From NCBI GenBank assembly GCA_020851795.1, contig JADZCA010000040.1:56549-120548 (forward strand): DNA of 64,000 bases, read 5' to 3'. The notes under the pieces were generated by a model. That model was not told the DNA's origin, made no database searches, and was given only the letters and a program-made list of their open reading frames with translations. Within the stretch, counting starts at the first letter, position 1. Each line of letters starts with the position of its first letter. This document shows positions 35,647 to 44,397 of this stretch, piece after piece. This DNA is from Planctomycetota bacterium. Lineage in GTDB: Bacteria > Planctomycetota > PLA2 > JAEUHO01. The position numbers were made by a program, and so were the translations under genes.

Positions 35647-37740
35647 TCAGAAGGCGAGCGCGATGAGCATGAGCCCGAGGAGCAGCAGGCCGATCGAGAG
35701 CAGCGTGCCGCCCACGACGTAGGCCTTGCGCACCAGCGCCGGGTCGGGCGGCGGGAGCGCTTCGCGCTCGAGGCGCCCGTCCGCCTTCATCCGCGCGTAC
35801 TCGGCGGGTCGCTCGAGGGCCAGCTCTTCCTCCGGGATGCGCCCGGTGAAGATGATCGGGTCCATCGGGAACTTCCCGGGGCGCAGGTTCGCGTGGAAGA
35901 AGTGCACGCTGAAGATGAAGCCCGTGGCGAGCAGCGCCTCGTAGGAGTGGAGGATGTGGCAGAGGTTGACGGCCCAGCCGGGCAGCACCGACGTCGCCAC
36001 GATCGGGAACCACATCACGAGGCCCGTGAGCCCGATGAAGCCGACGCCCCAGACCTCGGCCCAGAAGTCGAACTTCTCCCAGTAGGTCCAGCGGTCGAAG
36101 TCGGGCCGCTGGCCGCCCTTGAGGAACCAGCGGAAGTTCGCCCGGACGTCCTGGACGTCCTTCCAGCGCGGCAGCATCGTCGTCGGGCCCCGGAACAGGC
36201 CCTTCTCGCCGCGCAGCAGCCGGCGCACGACGTGCGCGAGGTAGGCGGCGAAGTAGCCGAACGTCATGAGGCCGCCGAGCCGGTGGAGGAAGCGCACCGA
36301 CTCCGGCCCGCCGAGCATCGCGTAGAGCACCTTGCCCCAGCGCGAGTCGTGGAAGCGCAGCGGCATGCCGGTCAGGGCCAGCAGCAGGAACGTGGACGCG
36401 ACGACGATGTGCAGGACGCGGTAGAACGGCGGCCAGCGCTGGTACCAGCGCCCGGAGAGGTGGCTGTGGTCGGGCTTCGGCTCGCGGATCGCGCGCAGGA
36501 ACCACAGCAGGATGTGCAGGCCGGCGAGGCACCACACCCCCACGATCAGCGCGGTCATGATCGTGCGCGCCCAGTAGAGCACCGGCCAGCCGTGCCGGTC
36601 GTCGGGGTCGGCGTGCACGGCGTAGGTCGCGAAGCGGTCCGTCGCGCCCGGGTGGCACTTCGCGCACGTCTGCGCGCGGTGCGTCTCGTGCACCGACGAC
36701 TTCGGGTCGGCGGTGGGCAGGATCTCGTGGGCGGTGTGGCAGTCGGTGCACGACGCCACGCCCTCGAAGCCCAGGTGCGAGACGCGCCCGTGGTAGGTGC
36801 CGCGGTAGGTGCCGAGCCGGTCGTCGTGGCATTCGCCGCAGGTGTCCATCACGAGCCGCTTGAAGTCGCCGGCGGTGAGCGGGTCGCGGATGTGGTGGGG
36901 CTTGTGGCAGTTGGTGCACGTCGCGGGCTCGTGCCCGTTCGCGGTCTTGCCCGGCTCGCCGCGCTTGGTCTTGCCGTGCACACTCTCGCGGTACTGCCGC
37001 AGGATCCCCGCGTGGCACTTGCCGCAGGTCTCGCTGACGTGGTCGGGGTGGACCGGCGAGGTGGGGTCCTTGGTGTCCACGACGTGGTGGCCGCCGTGGC
37101 AGGTGACGCAGGTCGCGGTGACCACGAGCCCCGACTGCAGCAGCCCCTTCGAGTGCGTGTCGTCGGTGTACTTGTCGCGCATCACCTTCGCGACCTCGGC
37201 GTCGCCGCGCGCGTCGGGGGCGAAGTGGCACGCGCCGCAGGTCAACGGCACGTTGAGCGGGTAGAGGCGGGACTGCGGGTCGGTCGCCTTGCGGATCGCG
37301 TGCGCGCCGCCGTGGCACGCCACGCAGGACGGTGCGCGGGATTCCCCGGGCGCCGGGGGTGTGTCCGCAGGCGGTTCGACCGCCTTCTTGTGCTTGGAGG
37401 CGCCGACCGCCTTCGCGGCGTCGTCGTGGCACTCGGTGCACGCCATCGGCTTGGCGTCCTTCGGGTGCGGGTGGGCGTCGAAGCCGTCGTGGCAGTCGGT
37501 GCAGTCGCGGTCGCCGTGGACGCCCGCGCGGTACGCCTCGAGGTCGAAGAGGTGCTTGCCCGCCTTGGCCGGGTCTCCGTGGCATTCCATGCACTTCGGC
37601 GGGGGCGGCGGGGCCGCGGGCGCCTTGCCCTTGTCCTTCTCCTCGTCCCCCCCGGCGGCCGACGTCGCGAGCAGCGCGAGCAGGCCGACGACGAACGCGG
37701 AGACGAGCGCGGGGCGCAACGTGCGGACGAGGCGGCGCAA
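35647..37740 (-). CDS. Multiheme cytochrome c / cytochrome b fusion, CbcL-like quinol oxidoreductase
   Basis: Predicted 697 residues. The signal peptide is followed by a periplasmic domain with eleven CxxCH motifs (first at residue 50): CMECH, CTDCH, CTECH, CVACH, CGACH, CVTCH, CGKCH, CTNCH, CGECH, CTDCH, CAKCH. From about residue 400 a membrane domain of about six helices follows (ALIVGVWCLAGLHILLWFL, RVLHIVVASTFLLLALTG, FGYFAAYLAHVVRRLL, GVGFIGLTGLVMWFP, TGFIFSVHFFHANL, LLSIGLLLLGLMLIAL) with His residues suited to two b-type hemes, as in HydC/FdnI. Geobacter CbcL has this fusion (with nine c hemes) and oxidises menaquinol during low-potential metal reduction. Here it would be the entry point from the quinone pool. 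Whether it runs as quinol oxidase or quinone reductase depends on the physiology. Confidence 0.9.
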   Translation of the reverse strand: MRRLVRTLRPALVSAFVVGLLALLATSAAGGDEEKDKGKAPAAPPPPPKCMECHGDPAKAGKHLFDLEAYRAGVHGDRDCTDCHDGFDAHPHPKDAKPMACTECHDDAAKAVGASKHKKAVEPPADTPPAPGESRAPSCVACHGGAHAIRKATDPQSRLYPLNVPLTCGACHFAPDARGDAEVAKVMRDKYTDDTHSKGLLQSGLVVTATCVTCHGGHHVVDTKDPTSPVHPDHVSETCGKCHAGILRQYRESVHGKTKRGEPGKTANGHEPATCTNCHKPHHIRDPLTAGDFKRLVMDTCGECHDDRLGTYRGTYHGRVSHLGFEGVASCTDCHTAHEILPTADPKSSVHETHRAQTCAKCHPGATDRFATYAVHADPDDRHGWPVLYWARTIMTALIVGVWCLAGLHILLWFLRAIREPKPDHSHLSGRWYQRWPPFYRVLHIVVASTFLLLALTGMPLRFHDSRWGKVLYAMLGGPESVRFLHRLGGLMTFGYFAAYLAHVVRRLLRGEKGLFRGPTTMLPRWKDVQDVRANFRWFLKGGQRPDFDRWTYWEKFDFWAEVWGVGFIGLTGLVMWFPIVATSVLPGWAVNLCHILHSYEALLATGFIFSVHFFHANLRPGKFPMDPIIFTGRIPEEELALERPAEYARMKADGRLEREALPPPDPALVRKAYVVGGTLLSIGLLLLGLMLIALAF

Positions 37741-37942
37741 GGCAAGCCCTCCGGAGCGCGCGGACGAGGCCCCGGGCGGGCCGAGTCCGACGCCGCAGAC
37801 GTAGCACCCGCCGTGCCCGCGAGCGACCCGAGTGGACGAGATTCCCCACCCGGGGACCCCGGTCGCGGGCTACCCCGGTGCGGACCCTCCCCCACGCGCG
37901 CGCGGCGCGCGCGAGGTCCCCTTGGGCGACGCGCCCCGTCGC

Positions 37943-39952
37943 TCAGCGGCCTGTCGCCGGGAGCGCGGTGGGCGCCTCGCCGTACGCGCGTCCCGCCCCG
38001 AGCGTCACGAGCCCCGCGAGCAGCACGAGCGCCTCGACGGCGTAGAAGGTGAGCAGGCCGGTCCAGATCCCGCCGGAGAACCCGTACGAGTGGAGGCCGA
38101 TCTGGAGCAGGTTCACGCCCCACCACGAGAACGCGATGATCCCGCCGCTGACGATCGTGGCGAGGGCGACGCCGAACGACTTGAGGTGCCCGCCGAGGCG
38201 CGCGTGGAGGATCGCGAGCTGCGAGAGGCAGATCATCAGCGCGCCGTTCTCCTTGGGGTCCCAGCCCCAGAAGCGGCCCCACGACTCGTTGGCCCAGATG
38301 CCGCCGAGGATCGTCCCGACCACCGAGAACAGCAGGCCGAAGGCGAGGAACCCGTAGGTCATCCGCGTGATCGACGCGTAGAAGCGCGGGTCGTCGCGGC
38401 GCACCCCGAACGTGCGCCCGAGCACGTGGACGTGCGCGAGCGCCGAGGCCACGAGCCCGCCGCCGTAGCCGATCGTGATGCAGGTGACGTGGGTGGCGAG
38501 CCAGAAGTTCGTGTCGAGGACCGCCACGAGCTGCGGCATCGTGTCCTCGCCCTTGAGCGTCTCGAACTTGTTGCCCACGAACAGCGTGAGCGCGCCCAGC
38601 ACGGGAGCGAGCGCGAGGCCGATGCCGTTGCGCACGATCCACTCGGCCACGAGGCACGCCGCGGCGCCGAGCGCCGCGACGAAGATCGTCGTCTCGTACA
38701 GCGTCGAGATCGGGGGCCGCTCGCGGAGCACGCAGCGGATCACGATGCCCGCGACGTGGAGCGCGAGCGCGCAGCACGTGAGCACGACGGCCCCGCGGGT
38801 CAGCCACCGCGAGGGCTTCGCCCACGTGATTGCGACCAAGAGGAACGCGAAGACGTAGAGGTAGACGCTGCGGTAGAAGGGGTCGAGGCGGAAGAGGAAC
38901 ACCTCGGTGGGGATCTTCTGGTACTCGCCGCGCGCCTTCGCCAGCGACGCCGACGCCTTCGAGAACGACGCGAGCGCGGCGCGGAACGCCGCGGGGTCGT
39001 CGGCGCTGCGCGCCATCGTCAGGAACTGCTGGAGCATCTCCGCCTGCTCGGGCGCGACCGGACGGCCCGTCGCCCCGTGGAAGAACACGTCGCCGGGCGA
39101 CAGCCACTCGGGCTCGTCCTTGAGCGTGCCGGTCGGCGGCACGATCGCCAGCGCCGACGCGCCGTCGGCCAGCGACGCCAGCGAGGAGAGGACGGCCCGC
39201 GCCGCCTTGGCCTCGGGCTTCGTCGCGGCCTCCCCGCCGCCGTGCGGGTCGTCCTCGCCGACGAGCGCGCGCAGCCCCTCGAGCTGCGCGGCGACCTCGA
39301 GCGCGGGCACCTTCGCGCGCCCGCCGAACAGCGTGCGCACGGCCGCCACGTCGGGGAGGTCCACGTCGCGCCGGCCGAGGTCGGCGAACTCGATCAGGCG
39401 GGAGAACGCCGAAAGGGCGTGGGCCAGCTCGACCACGCCGTTCTCGACGGGCGTCCGGTCCTTCTCCTCCTTGCGGCCGTAGGACGACGCGAGCGCGGCG
39501 AGCTTCTCCCGCGCGGGCACGAGCTCGTCGAACGTGTAGCGGTCGCGCTTCTTCTTGGCCTCGTGCGCGAGCCCCACCGCGTCGAGCACCTCGGCGTCGT
39601 TGACGAGGAAGCAGGGGTACTTGCGCGCGACCTCGGGCCGGAACACGACGTCGAGGAACCACGCCTCGGGCGCGAGCGCGTCGCCGTCCTCGGTCCGCGC
39701 GCCCTTGCGGTGGTTCATCCGCAGCAGCGTGAACGCGGCGTAGGTCTGCACCGGCTTGACGCGCCCGCCGTCCTGGACGGCGAGCTTGGCGACGAGGTCG
39801 AGCGTGTCGTCGTCCCAGGTGCGCGCCGAGCCGCCCGCGCGCGCGGTCTCGGCGAGCGCGGCGGCGAGCACGGCGACGGCGGCGACCGCGACAACGACGA
39901 GGCGTCCGACCGGGCGTCGGCGGGACGGCGGGGCGAGCGGGACGGGGCTCAT
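37943..39952 (-). CDS. ccsA: System II cytochrome c synthase component CcsA/ResC
   Basis: Predicted 669 residues; ATG 39952 overlaps the resB stop (ATGA). An N-terminal membrane/signal segment precedes a ~300-residue periplasmic region containing the AVQDGGRVKPVQTYA motif seen in CcsA homologues of bacteria with fused or neighbouring ResB. The C-terminal half has about eight transmembrane helices and the heme-handling WWD region ESWGRFWGWDPKENGAL, flanked by conserved histidines (ATHVTC, AILHARL). With ResB it exports heme and ligates it to CxxCH motifs in the periplasm. Its place directly upstream of the multiheme genes suggests it is dedicated to, or coordinated with, this cytochrome set, although it may serve all c-type cytochromes of the cell. 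Confidence 0.92.
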   Translation of the reverse strand: MSPVPLAPPSRRRPVGRLVVVAVAAVAVLAAALAETARAGGSARTWDDDTLDLVAKLAVQDGGRVKPVQTYAAFTLLRMNHRKGARTEDGDALAPEAWFLDVVFRPEVARKYPCFLVNDAEVLDAVGLAHEAKKKRDRYTFDELVPAREKLAALASSYGRKEEKDRTPVENGVVELAHALSAFSRLIEFADLGRRDVDLPDVAAVRTLFGGRAKVPALEVAAQLEGLRALVGEDDPHGGGEAATKPEAKAARAVLSSLASLADGASALAIVPPTGTLKDEPEWLSPGDVFFHGATGRPVAPEQAEMLQQFLTMARSADDPAAFRAALASFSKASASLAKARGEYQKIPTEVFLFRLDPFYRSVYLYVFAFLLVAITWAKPSRWLTRGAVVLTCCALALHVAGIVIRCVLRERPPISTLYETTIFVAALGAAACLVAEWIVRNGIGLALAPVLGALTLFVGNKFETLKGEDTMPQLVAVLDTNFWLATHVTCITIGYGGGLVASALAHVHVLGRTFGVRRDDPRFYASITRMTYGFLAFGLLFSVVGTILGGIWANESWGRFWGWDPKENGALMICLSQLAILHARLGGHLKSFGVALATIVSGGIIAFSWWGVNLLQIGLHSYGFSGGIWTGLLTFYAVEALVLLAGLVTLGAGRAYGEAPTALPATGR

Positions 39953-41199
39953 CGGGACGTGGCCTCCTGCGCCGCGACGCGCGCGGCGGACGTGGCGACG
40001 ATGTGGCGGTAGAGCTTGCGCCCGAAGTGGAGCAGCATGCCGAGGAAGATCACGAGGCACGCGATCAGCGGCACGCGGTCGGACGGGTTGCGCACGACGG
40101 AGAACGTCGAGTACAGGGGCGTGCCGGGCGGGGCGCCCTCGGGGCCCCACCCCGACTGGTAGAACGTGAACCCCTTGTTGCGCAGGGGCTCGTTCATCGT
40201 GATGTGCACCTTGCGGTCCGCACCGCCCTCCGACATCGTGACGTAGGACGAGAAGCGGCGCGCCATGCCGGTGCCGGGATGGTCTTCCTTCTCGAACCGG
40301 TCGAGCCGGAGCCGGAACGGCACGGGCCACCGCGTGCGGCGCAGCTCGAGCTCGAACACGCGCCCGTCCACCTTGGTGGCGAACGGAAAGCTCTCGCCGC
40401 CCCAGAGCAGCGCCTGCGCCCCCGACGCTCCGTCGCGCCGGAGCACCGACGCGTAGACGCACGGCTCGTTGCGCTCGGCCTCCTTGGCGACCTCCTTGAC
40501 CTGCACCGTCCAGCCCTCGGCGCCCCGGTCGGGACGGTCGGCGGGCTTGGGCACGCCGTTGCGCACCCAGTCGGAGAGGCGCAGCTCGAACGGGAGCTCC
40601 TTCGCGGTGACGCGCAGCGCGCCGCCGTCCTCGATGCGGCGCACGACGCGGTGCGGGACGACGAACTCGCGGGCGGACCCGTCGGTGCGCCGCTCGCGCA
40701 CCGCGACCTCCCAGTCGGTGAACGAGGAGAACTCGTCCGACGCGGCGCCCTCGCGCAGCGTCATCTGCCCCTTGTCGGAGAAGAGGTACTCGACGAGCCC
40801 GCCGCCGAAGAGGAGCAGGATGCCGAGGTGCGCGACGAGCACGCCGGCGGTCGCGGTCCCGCGGCGCAGGCGGATCACGCCGCCGAGCAGCAGGTTGACG
40901 CAGAGCACGCCGATGAGCAGCGCGGCGCCGGGCAGCGGGACCGGGACGCCGCCGACGTCCATCACCACGACGAGCGACTCGAAGTACTGGCGCTGCACGT
41001 CGTAGATGCTCATGTGGCGCTGCGCGAGCGTGCCGATCAGCACGAGGAACGTCAGCAGCACCAGCACGACGGTGGCGAGCCCGTACGACGCGAGGAACCC
41101 CACGACGCGCCCGAGCGGCGAGGCGGGCGGCTTGGCGGGGCGCGCCGGGAGCGCGCGCGAGGACGGCGCGGCGGCGGGAGCGGGCGTGGGGTCACTCAT
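39949..41199 (-). CDS. resB: ResB-like cytochrome c biogenesis protein
   Basis: Predicted 416 residues. Three N-terminal transmembrane helices (ASYGLATVVLVLLTFLVLIGTLAQ, PGAALLIGVLCVNLLLGGVI, VLVAHLGILLLFGGGLVEYLF) are followed by a large periplasmic domain (residues ~150-370) with the NEPLRNKGFTFYQSGW motif characteristic of ResB/Ccs1, and a final helix (PLIACLVIFLGMLLHF). It keeps apocytochrome cysteines reduced and presents substrate to CcsA. It overlaps ccsA by 4 bp downstream and the upstream lipoprotein gene by 8 bp, so the three are one translationally coupled unit. Confidence 0.92.
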   Translation of the reverse strand: MSDPTPAPAAAPSSRALPARPAKPPASPLGRVVGFLASYGLATVVLVLLTFLVLIGTLAQRHMSIYDVQRQYFESLVVVMDVGGVPVPLPGAALLIGVLCVNLLLGGVIRLRRGTATAGVLVAHLGILLLFGGGLVEYLFSDKGQMTLREGAASDEFSSFTDWEVAVRERRTDGSAREFVVPHRVVRRIEDGGALRVTAKELPFELRLSDWVRNGVPKPADRPDRGAEGWTVQVKEVAKEAERNEPCVYASVLRRDGASGAQALLWGGESFPFATKVDGRVFELELRRTRWPVPFRLRLDRFEKEDHPGTGMARRFSSYVTMSEGGADRKVHITMNEPLRNKGFTFYQSGWGPEGAPPGTPLYSTFSVVRNPSDRVPLIACLVIFLGMLLHFGRKLYRHIVATSAARVAAQEATSR

Positions 41200-42334
41200 G
41201 GAACGACTCGCAGAACGCGCGGAACCGCTCGCGCTCGCGCCGGACCTCTTCGGCGGGGCCGGTCATCTTGACGGTGACGGCCCTCCCGGGCCGCTGCAGG
41301 AACATCCCGAGCAGCATGGAGCCGGCGTCGCCGCCCGACTCGGCCATGCCCTTGAACGTGCCCTCGACCTCGACGAAGACGGCGTCCACGCCGAGGACCT
41401 TGGCCCGCGGGAGCTGCTCGAACGCCTCGGAGGTGAGGTCGTCGAGCCCGACCTGGCCGCGCCACCGGTTCACGTTGGCGAACGCCCCGCCGCCGGTGCC
41501 CGCGAGCACCGTGACGTAGACCTCGGTCTTGGTCGTGCCCTCGGGCGCCCACGTGGCGACCCGCATGTCGCGCGGGCCCTGCTCCTTCCAACCCGCCGGG
41601 ACCGTCCACGCGAACGGGGCCTTGGCGGGGGCGGAGGCCGCCGCGTCGCGCGCGCCGACGCCCGCGTGCGGGTCGGACGCGGGGGCCGCGCCCATCTTGA
41701 GCGAGTCGGCCAGCGAGAAGAAGCGCTCACGCTCGGCGTCCACGACCGCGGCGGGGCCCGTCATCTTGAGGAACGCCGTGGCCGCGGGCAGCTCGAGCAC
41801 CAGCCCGAGCAGCTTCGCCCCCTCGACGCTGGCGTTGCCCCCCATGCCGACGAAGGTCCCCGCCAGCTCGACCACGCGCGCGGGGCGTCCCATCCACGTG
41901 CGCGTGGGCAGCGCGGCGACCTCCTCCGGCGTGGTGTCGGCGAGCGACATCTGCTTGCGCCAGCGGTTCACGTTCGCCGCCAGCCCGCCGCCGGTGCCGC
42001 CCAGCGTGCTGAACGTGCAGTCCGCCTTCGGGTCGCCCGCGACGCGCCAGCCGAGCTCACGCATCGGCGCGGGCGGGAGCGGCGTCCACCCCTGCGGCGT
42101 GGCCGCGGTCCAGCCCGGCCGGGCCGCGTCGGCGTCCTCGGCGCCGAAGCGCGACGCGGGGCTCGCGCCGAGCCGGGGGGGCGGCCCGCCGTCGGGGCGC
42201 TCCCGCACGTCGGTCACCTCGTAGGACGAGTCCGACGCGCCGCAGCCGCCGACGACGGCGGCCGCGACGGCGACGATGCAGGCCGCCGCGATCCGCGGAC
42301 GGGAGCGCGAAGGTCGTAGGGAAGATCGACGCAT
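41192..42334 (-). CDS. Lipoprotein with two homologous domains, coupled to resB
   Basis: Predicted 380 residues; ATG 42334 opens a signal ending in the lipobox VGGC. The mature protein contains two copies of a ~125-residue domain: each has GTGGG..ANVNRWR.Q..L.D followed by a LAGTFVGM / VEGTFKGM strand and a KMTGPA..V..ERERF ending, so it arose by internal duplication. No named family was recognised. The gene overlaps resB by 8 bp and is first in the cytochrome-maturation transcript, suggesting a periplasmic role near heme attachment or membrane quality control. This is inference from position only. It is divergent from the next exported-protein gene. Confidence 0.85.
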   Translation of the reverse strand: MRRSSLRPSRSRPRIAAACIVAVAAAVVGGCGASDSSYEVTDVRERPDGGPPPRLGASPASRFGAEDADAARPGWTAATPQGWTPLPPAPMRELGWRVAGDPKADCTFSTLGGTGGGLAANVNRWRKQMSLADTTPEEVAALPTRTWMGRPARVVELAGTFVGMGGNASVEGAKLLGLVLELPAATAFLKMTGPAAVVDAERERFFSLADSLKMGAAPASDPHAGVGARDAAASAPAKAPFAWTVPAGWKEQGPRDMRVATWAPEGTTKTEVYVTVLAGTGGGAFANVNRWRGQVGLDDLTSEAFEQLPRAKVLGVDAVFVEVEGTFKGMAESGGDAGSMLLGMFLQRPGRAVTVKMTGPAEEVRRERERFRAFCESFHE

Positions 42335-42625
42335 CGGCGCGGGCTCCGGATCCGGGGAGGACGTCCCCGGGTGCACGGCGCGAGTGTAGAGGCACCCCGG
42401 GGCGGTTCGGGTGCGGAACCGAGGGCGCACCGGGGGTCCGCCGCGCGTACGCGCCTCCTTCTTCACGACGGACGCGAGGCGTCGCTCGTTCCCGCGTCGC
42501 GGGCGGATCGCCGGTCGGACCGCCCACGAGCGGTCGCGCGCGCGCCCGGCCGCCGACTCGCTTCCGGCGGCGAGGTCGGCCGACGGAGCGTTGAGGCGTG
42601 CGGCCGCGGGACCTACCCTCGGGCG

Positions 42626-44251
42626 GTGCCGCGCCGCGCCCTCGTCGTCCTCCTCGTCGTCGCCGCCGCGGCGGTCGTGCCGCAGTCGGCGCGAGGCGCG
42701 GATCCCGGGGCGCTCCTCGCCGAACGCGTCACGCTCGCGGCCGACCTCAGCGCCGTCGCGGGGTGGTGCGAGGGGCAACGCTGGTACGCGGCCCGCGACC
42801 GCGTCTGCGAGCTGGTCGTCCGTGTGCTTCCCGACGACGAGGTCGCGCAGCGGCGCCTGGGCCGCCGCCGCGACGCGGCGGGCGCGTGGGTCCCCGACCC
42901 GAAGGCGAAGCGCGCGCCCGACGCCCCCACCGCCGAGGCGGGGCGCGCGGAGGTCGAACGGCGCGTGGACGTCGCGCTCGACGCGCACCTCGTCCGCGTG
43001 CGCGACGCCGTCGCGCAGTTGCAGGCCTCGTGGGCGAGGGCGGCGACGGACGGCGGCCCCGACGTCGGGCGCGACGCGCGCGAGCGCGCGCAGCTCGACG
43101 CGATCCTCGCCGAGCTCGCCCTGCTGCGGATGCTGCGGCCGAGCCACCCGGCCGCGCACGCCGTGCTGCGCGAGGTGCTGCTCGGCGCGCTCGCCGCCGC
43201 GCGCGCCCGCCGCGGCGACGTGGAGGCGGCCGAGGACCTCGTGCGCGCCCGGCTCCCCGACGACGCGGAGGCGCGCGCCGCCGTGGGCGACGTGCCGTGG
43301 AAGGGCCGGTGGGTCGCGGCCGACGTCGCGGCCGGCGCGCGCCGCCGGGCCGCGCTGCGCGAGCTCGCCGCGCGGTCGCGCGAGGCCGTGGCGCCCACGG
43401 AGGTCTCGCTCGCCCCCGAGGAGACCGCGACGGGCCTCCCGTGGACGACGGCGTGGGGCACCGCGCGCGTGCGCGTGGTCGGGACGGTGGACGCCGCCGA
43501 GACGCGCCACGCGACGACGTGCGCCGCGGCGATGTGGCCGGTGGCCGCGGAGGCGCTGCGCTTCGAGCCGCCGACGTCGCCGCTCGTGCGCGTGTTCGTG
43601 CTGCGCAACGCCGAGGAGGCGGAGCGGCTGCTGGCGACCTACCCGTCCGACGCGAGCGTGCTCGCGCCGCAGCGCCCGCACGTCGCCCGGCTCGCGAGCG
43701 TCTACCTCGGCTGGGGCACCTTCCTGACGAAGGCCGCGAGCCGGGACCCGCGGCTGGACAGCCTGCTGCACCTGACGGCCGACCACTGCGTCGCGTCGGT
43801 CTTCTACCCGGGCAACCCGCGCCCGAGGGCGTGGGTCTCCAACGCGATCGGCACCTACCTCGTCTGGCGCGTGGCGGGCACCCGCTACCACATGACGATC
43901 GGCGGCTCGTACGGCAACGTGTGGGACGGCCCGACGACGCCGACGGAGGCGGACTGGCTCGCGCGCTCGCTCGTGGCGTTCCAGAGGGCGGGCCCGGGGA
44001 GCCTGCGGGGCGCGCTCGCCAAGGACTACGCGGCGTTCGACCGGGAGGACGTGTTCCTCGCGTGGGGCTTTTCGACGTGGCTGATCGAGGCGCGCGCGGA
44101 GGCCGCGGCCCCGTTCCTGACCGCGCTGGGCCGCGGGATGTCCTCCGACGACGCGGCGCGGGCCGCGCTGTCGGGCTCGGTCGAGGACGTCGAGCGCCGC
44201 GTGCAGCGCTGGCTCGCGCAGACGATCGAGGTCGAACGCGCCGAGAAGTAG
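42626..44251 (+). CDS. Exported protein of unknown function
   Basis: Predicted 541 residues from GTG 42626, chosen because it directly starts a signal peptide (PRRALVVLLVVAAAAVVPQSARG); the longer frame upstream overlaps the divergent promoter region. The N-terminal half is helical and Ala/Arg-rich, with LRRLGRRRDAAGAW-type segments reminiscent of planctomycete tetratricopeptide/peptidase-like proteins. The C-terminal half (LLHLTADHCVASVFY, AIGTYLVWRVAGTRYHM, LAWGFSTWLIEA) recalls secreted peptidase-like DUF1570 proteins, but the zinc-binding HExxH is absent, so if related it is catalytically degenerate. No partner is evident. PhoX follows 146 bp downstream on the same strand. Confidence 0.75.
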   Translation: MPRRALVVLLVVAAAAVVPQSARGADPGALLAERVTLAADLSAVAGWCEGQRWYAARDRVCELVVRVLPDDEVAQRRLGRRRDAAGAWVPDPKAKRAPDAPTAEAGRAEVERRVDVALDAHLVRVRDAVAQLQASWARAATDGGPDVGRDARERAQLDAILAELALLRMLRPSHPAAHAVLREVLLGALAAARARRGDVEAAEDLVRARLPDDAEARAAVGDVPWKGRWVAADVAAGARRRAALRELAARSREAVAPTEVSLAPEETATGLPWTTAWGTARVRVVGTVDAAETRHATTCAAAMWPVAAEALRFEPPTSPLVRVFVLRNAEEAERLLATYPSDASVLAPQRPHVARLASVYLGWGTFLTKAASRDPRLDSLLHLTADHCVASVFYPGNPRPRAWVSNAIGTYLVWRVAGTRYHMTIGGSYGNVWDGPTTPTEADWLARSLVAFQRAGPGSLRGALAKDYAAFDREDVFLAWGFSTWLIEARAEAAAPFLTALGRGMSSDDAARAALSGSVEDVERRVQRWLAQTIEVERAEK

Positions 44252-44397
44252 CGGCCGCGGCCCGGGGCCCGTGCGGTTCGCGGGGACGGCGGGCCCCGAT
44301 CCGCCTTGATCGCGGATTTCAGAGGCCCGCGCAGACGCCGCACAGACGTCGGGGAGAGTCCGCGCGCTCGCGACCCCCAACCCAAGGAGCCTCCTCG

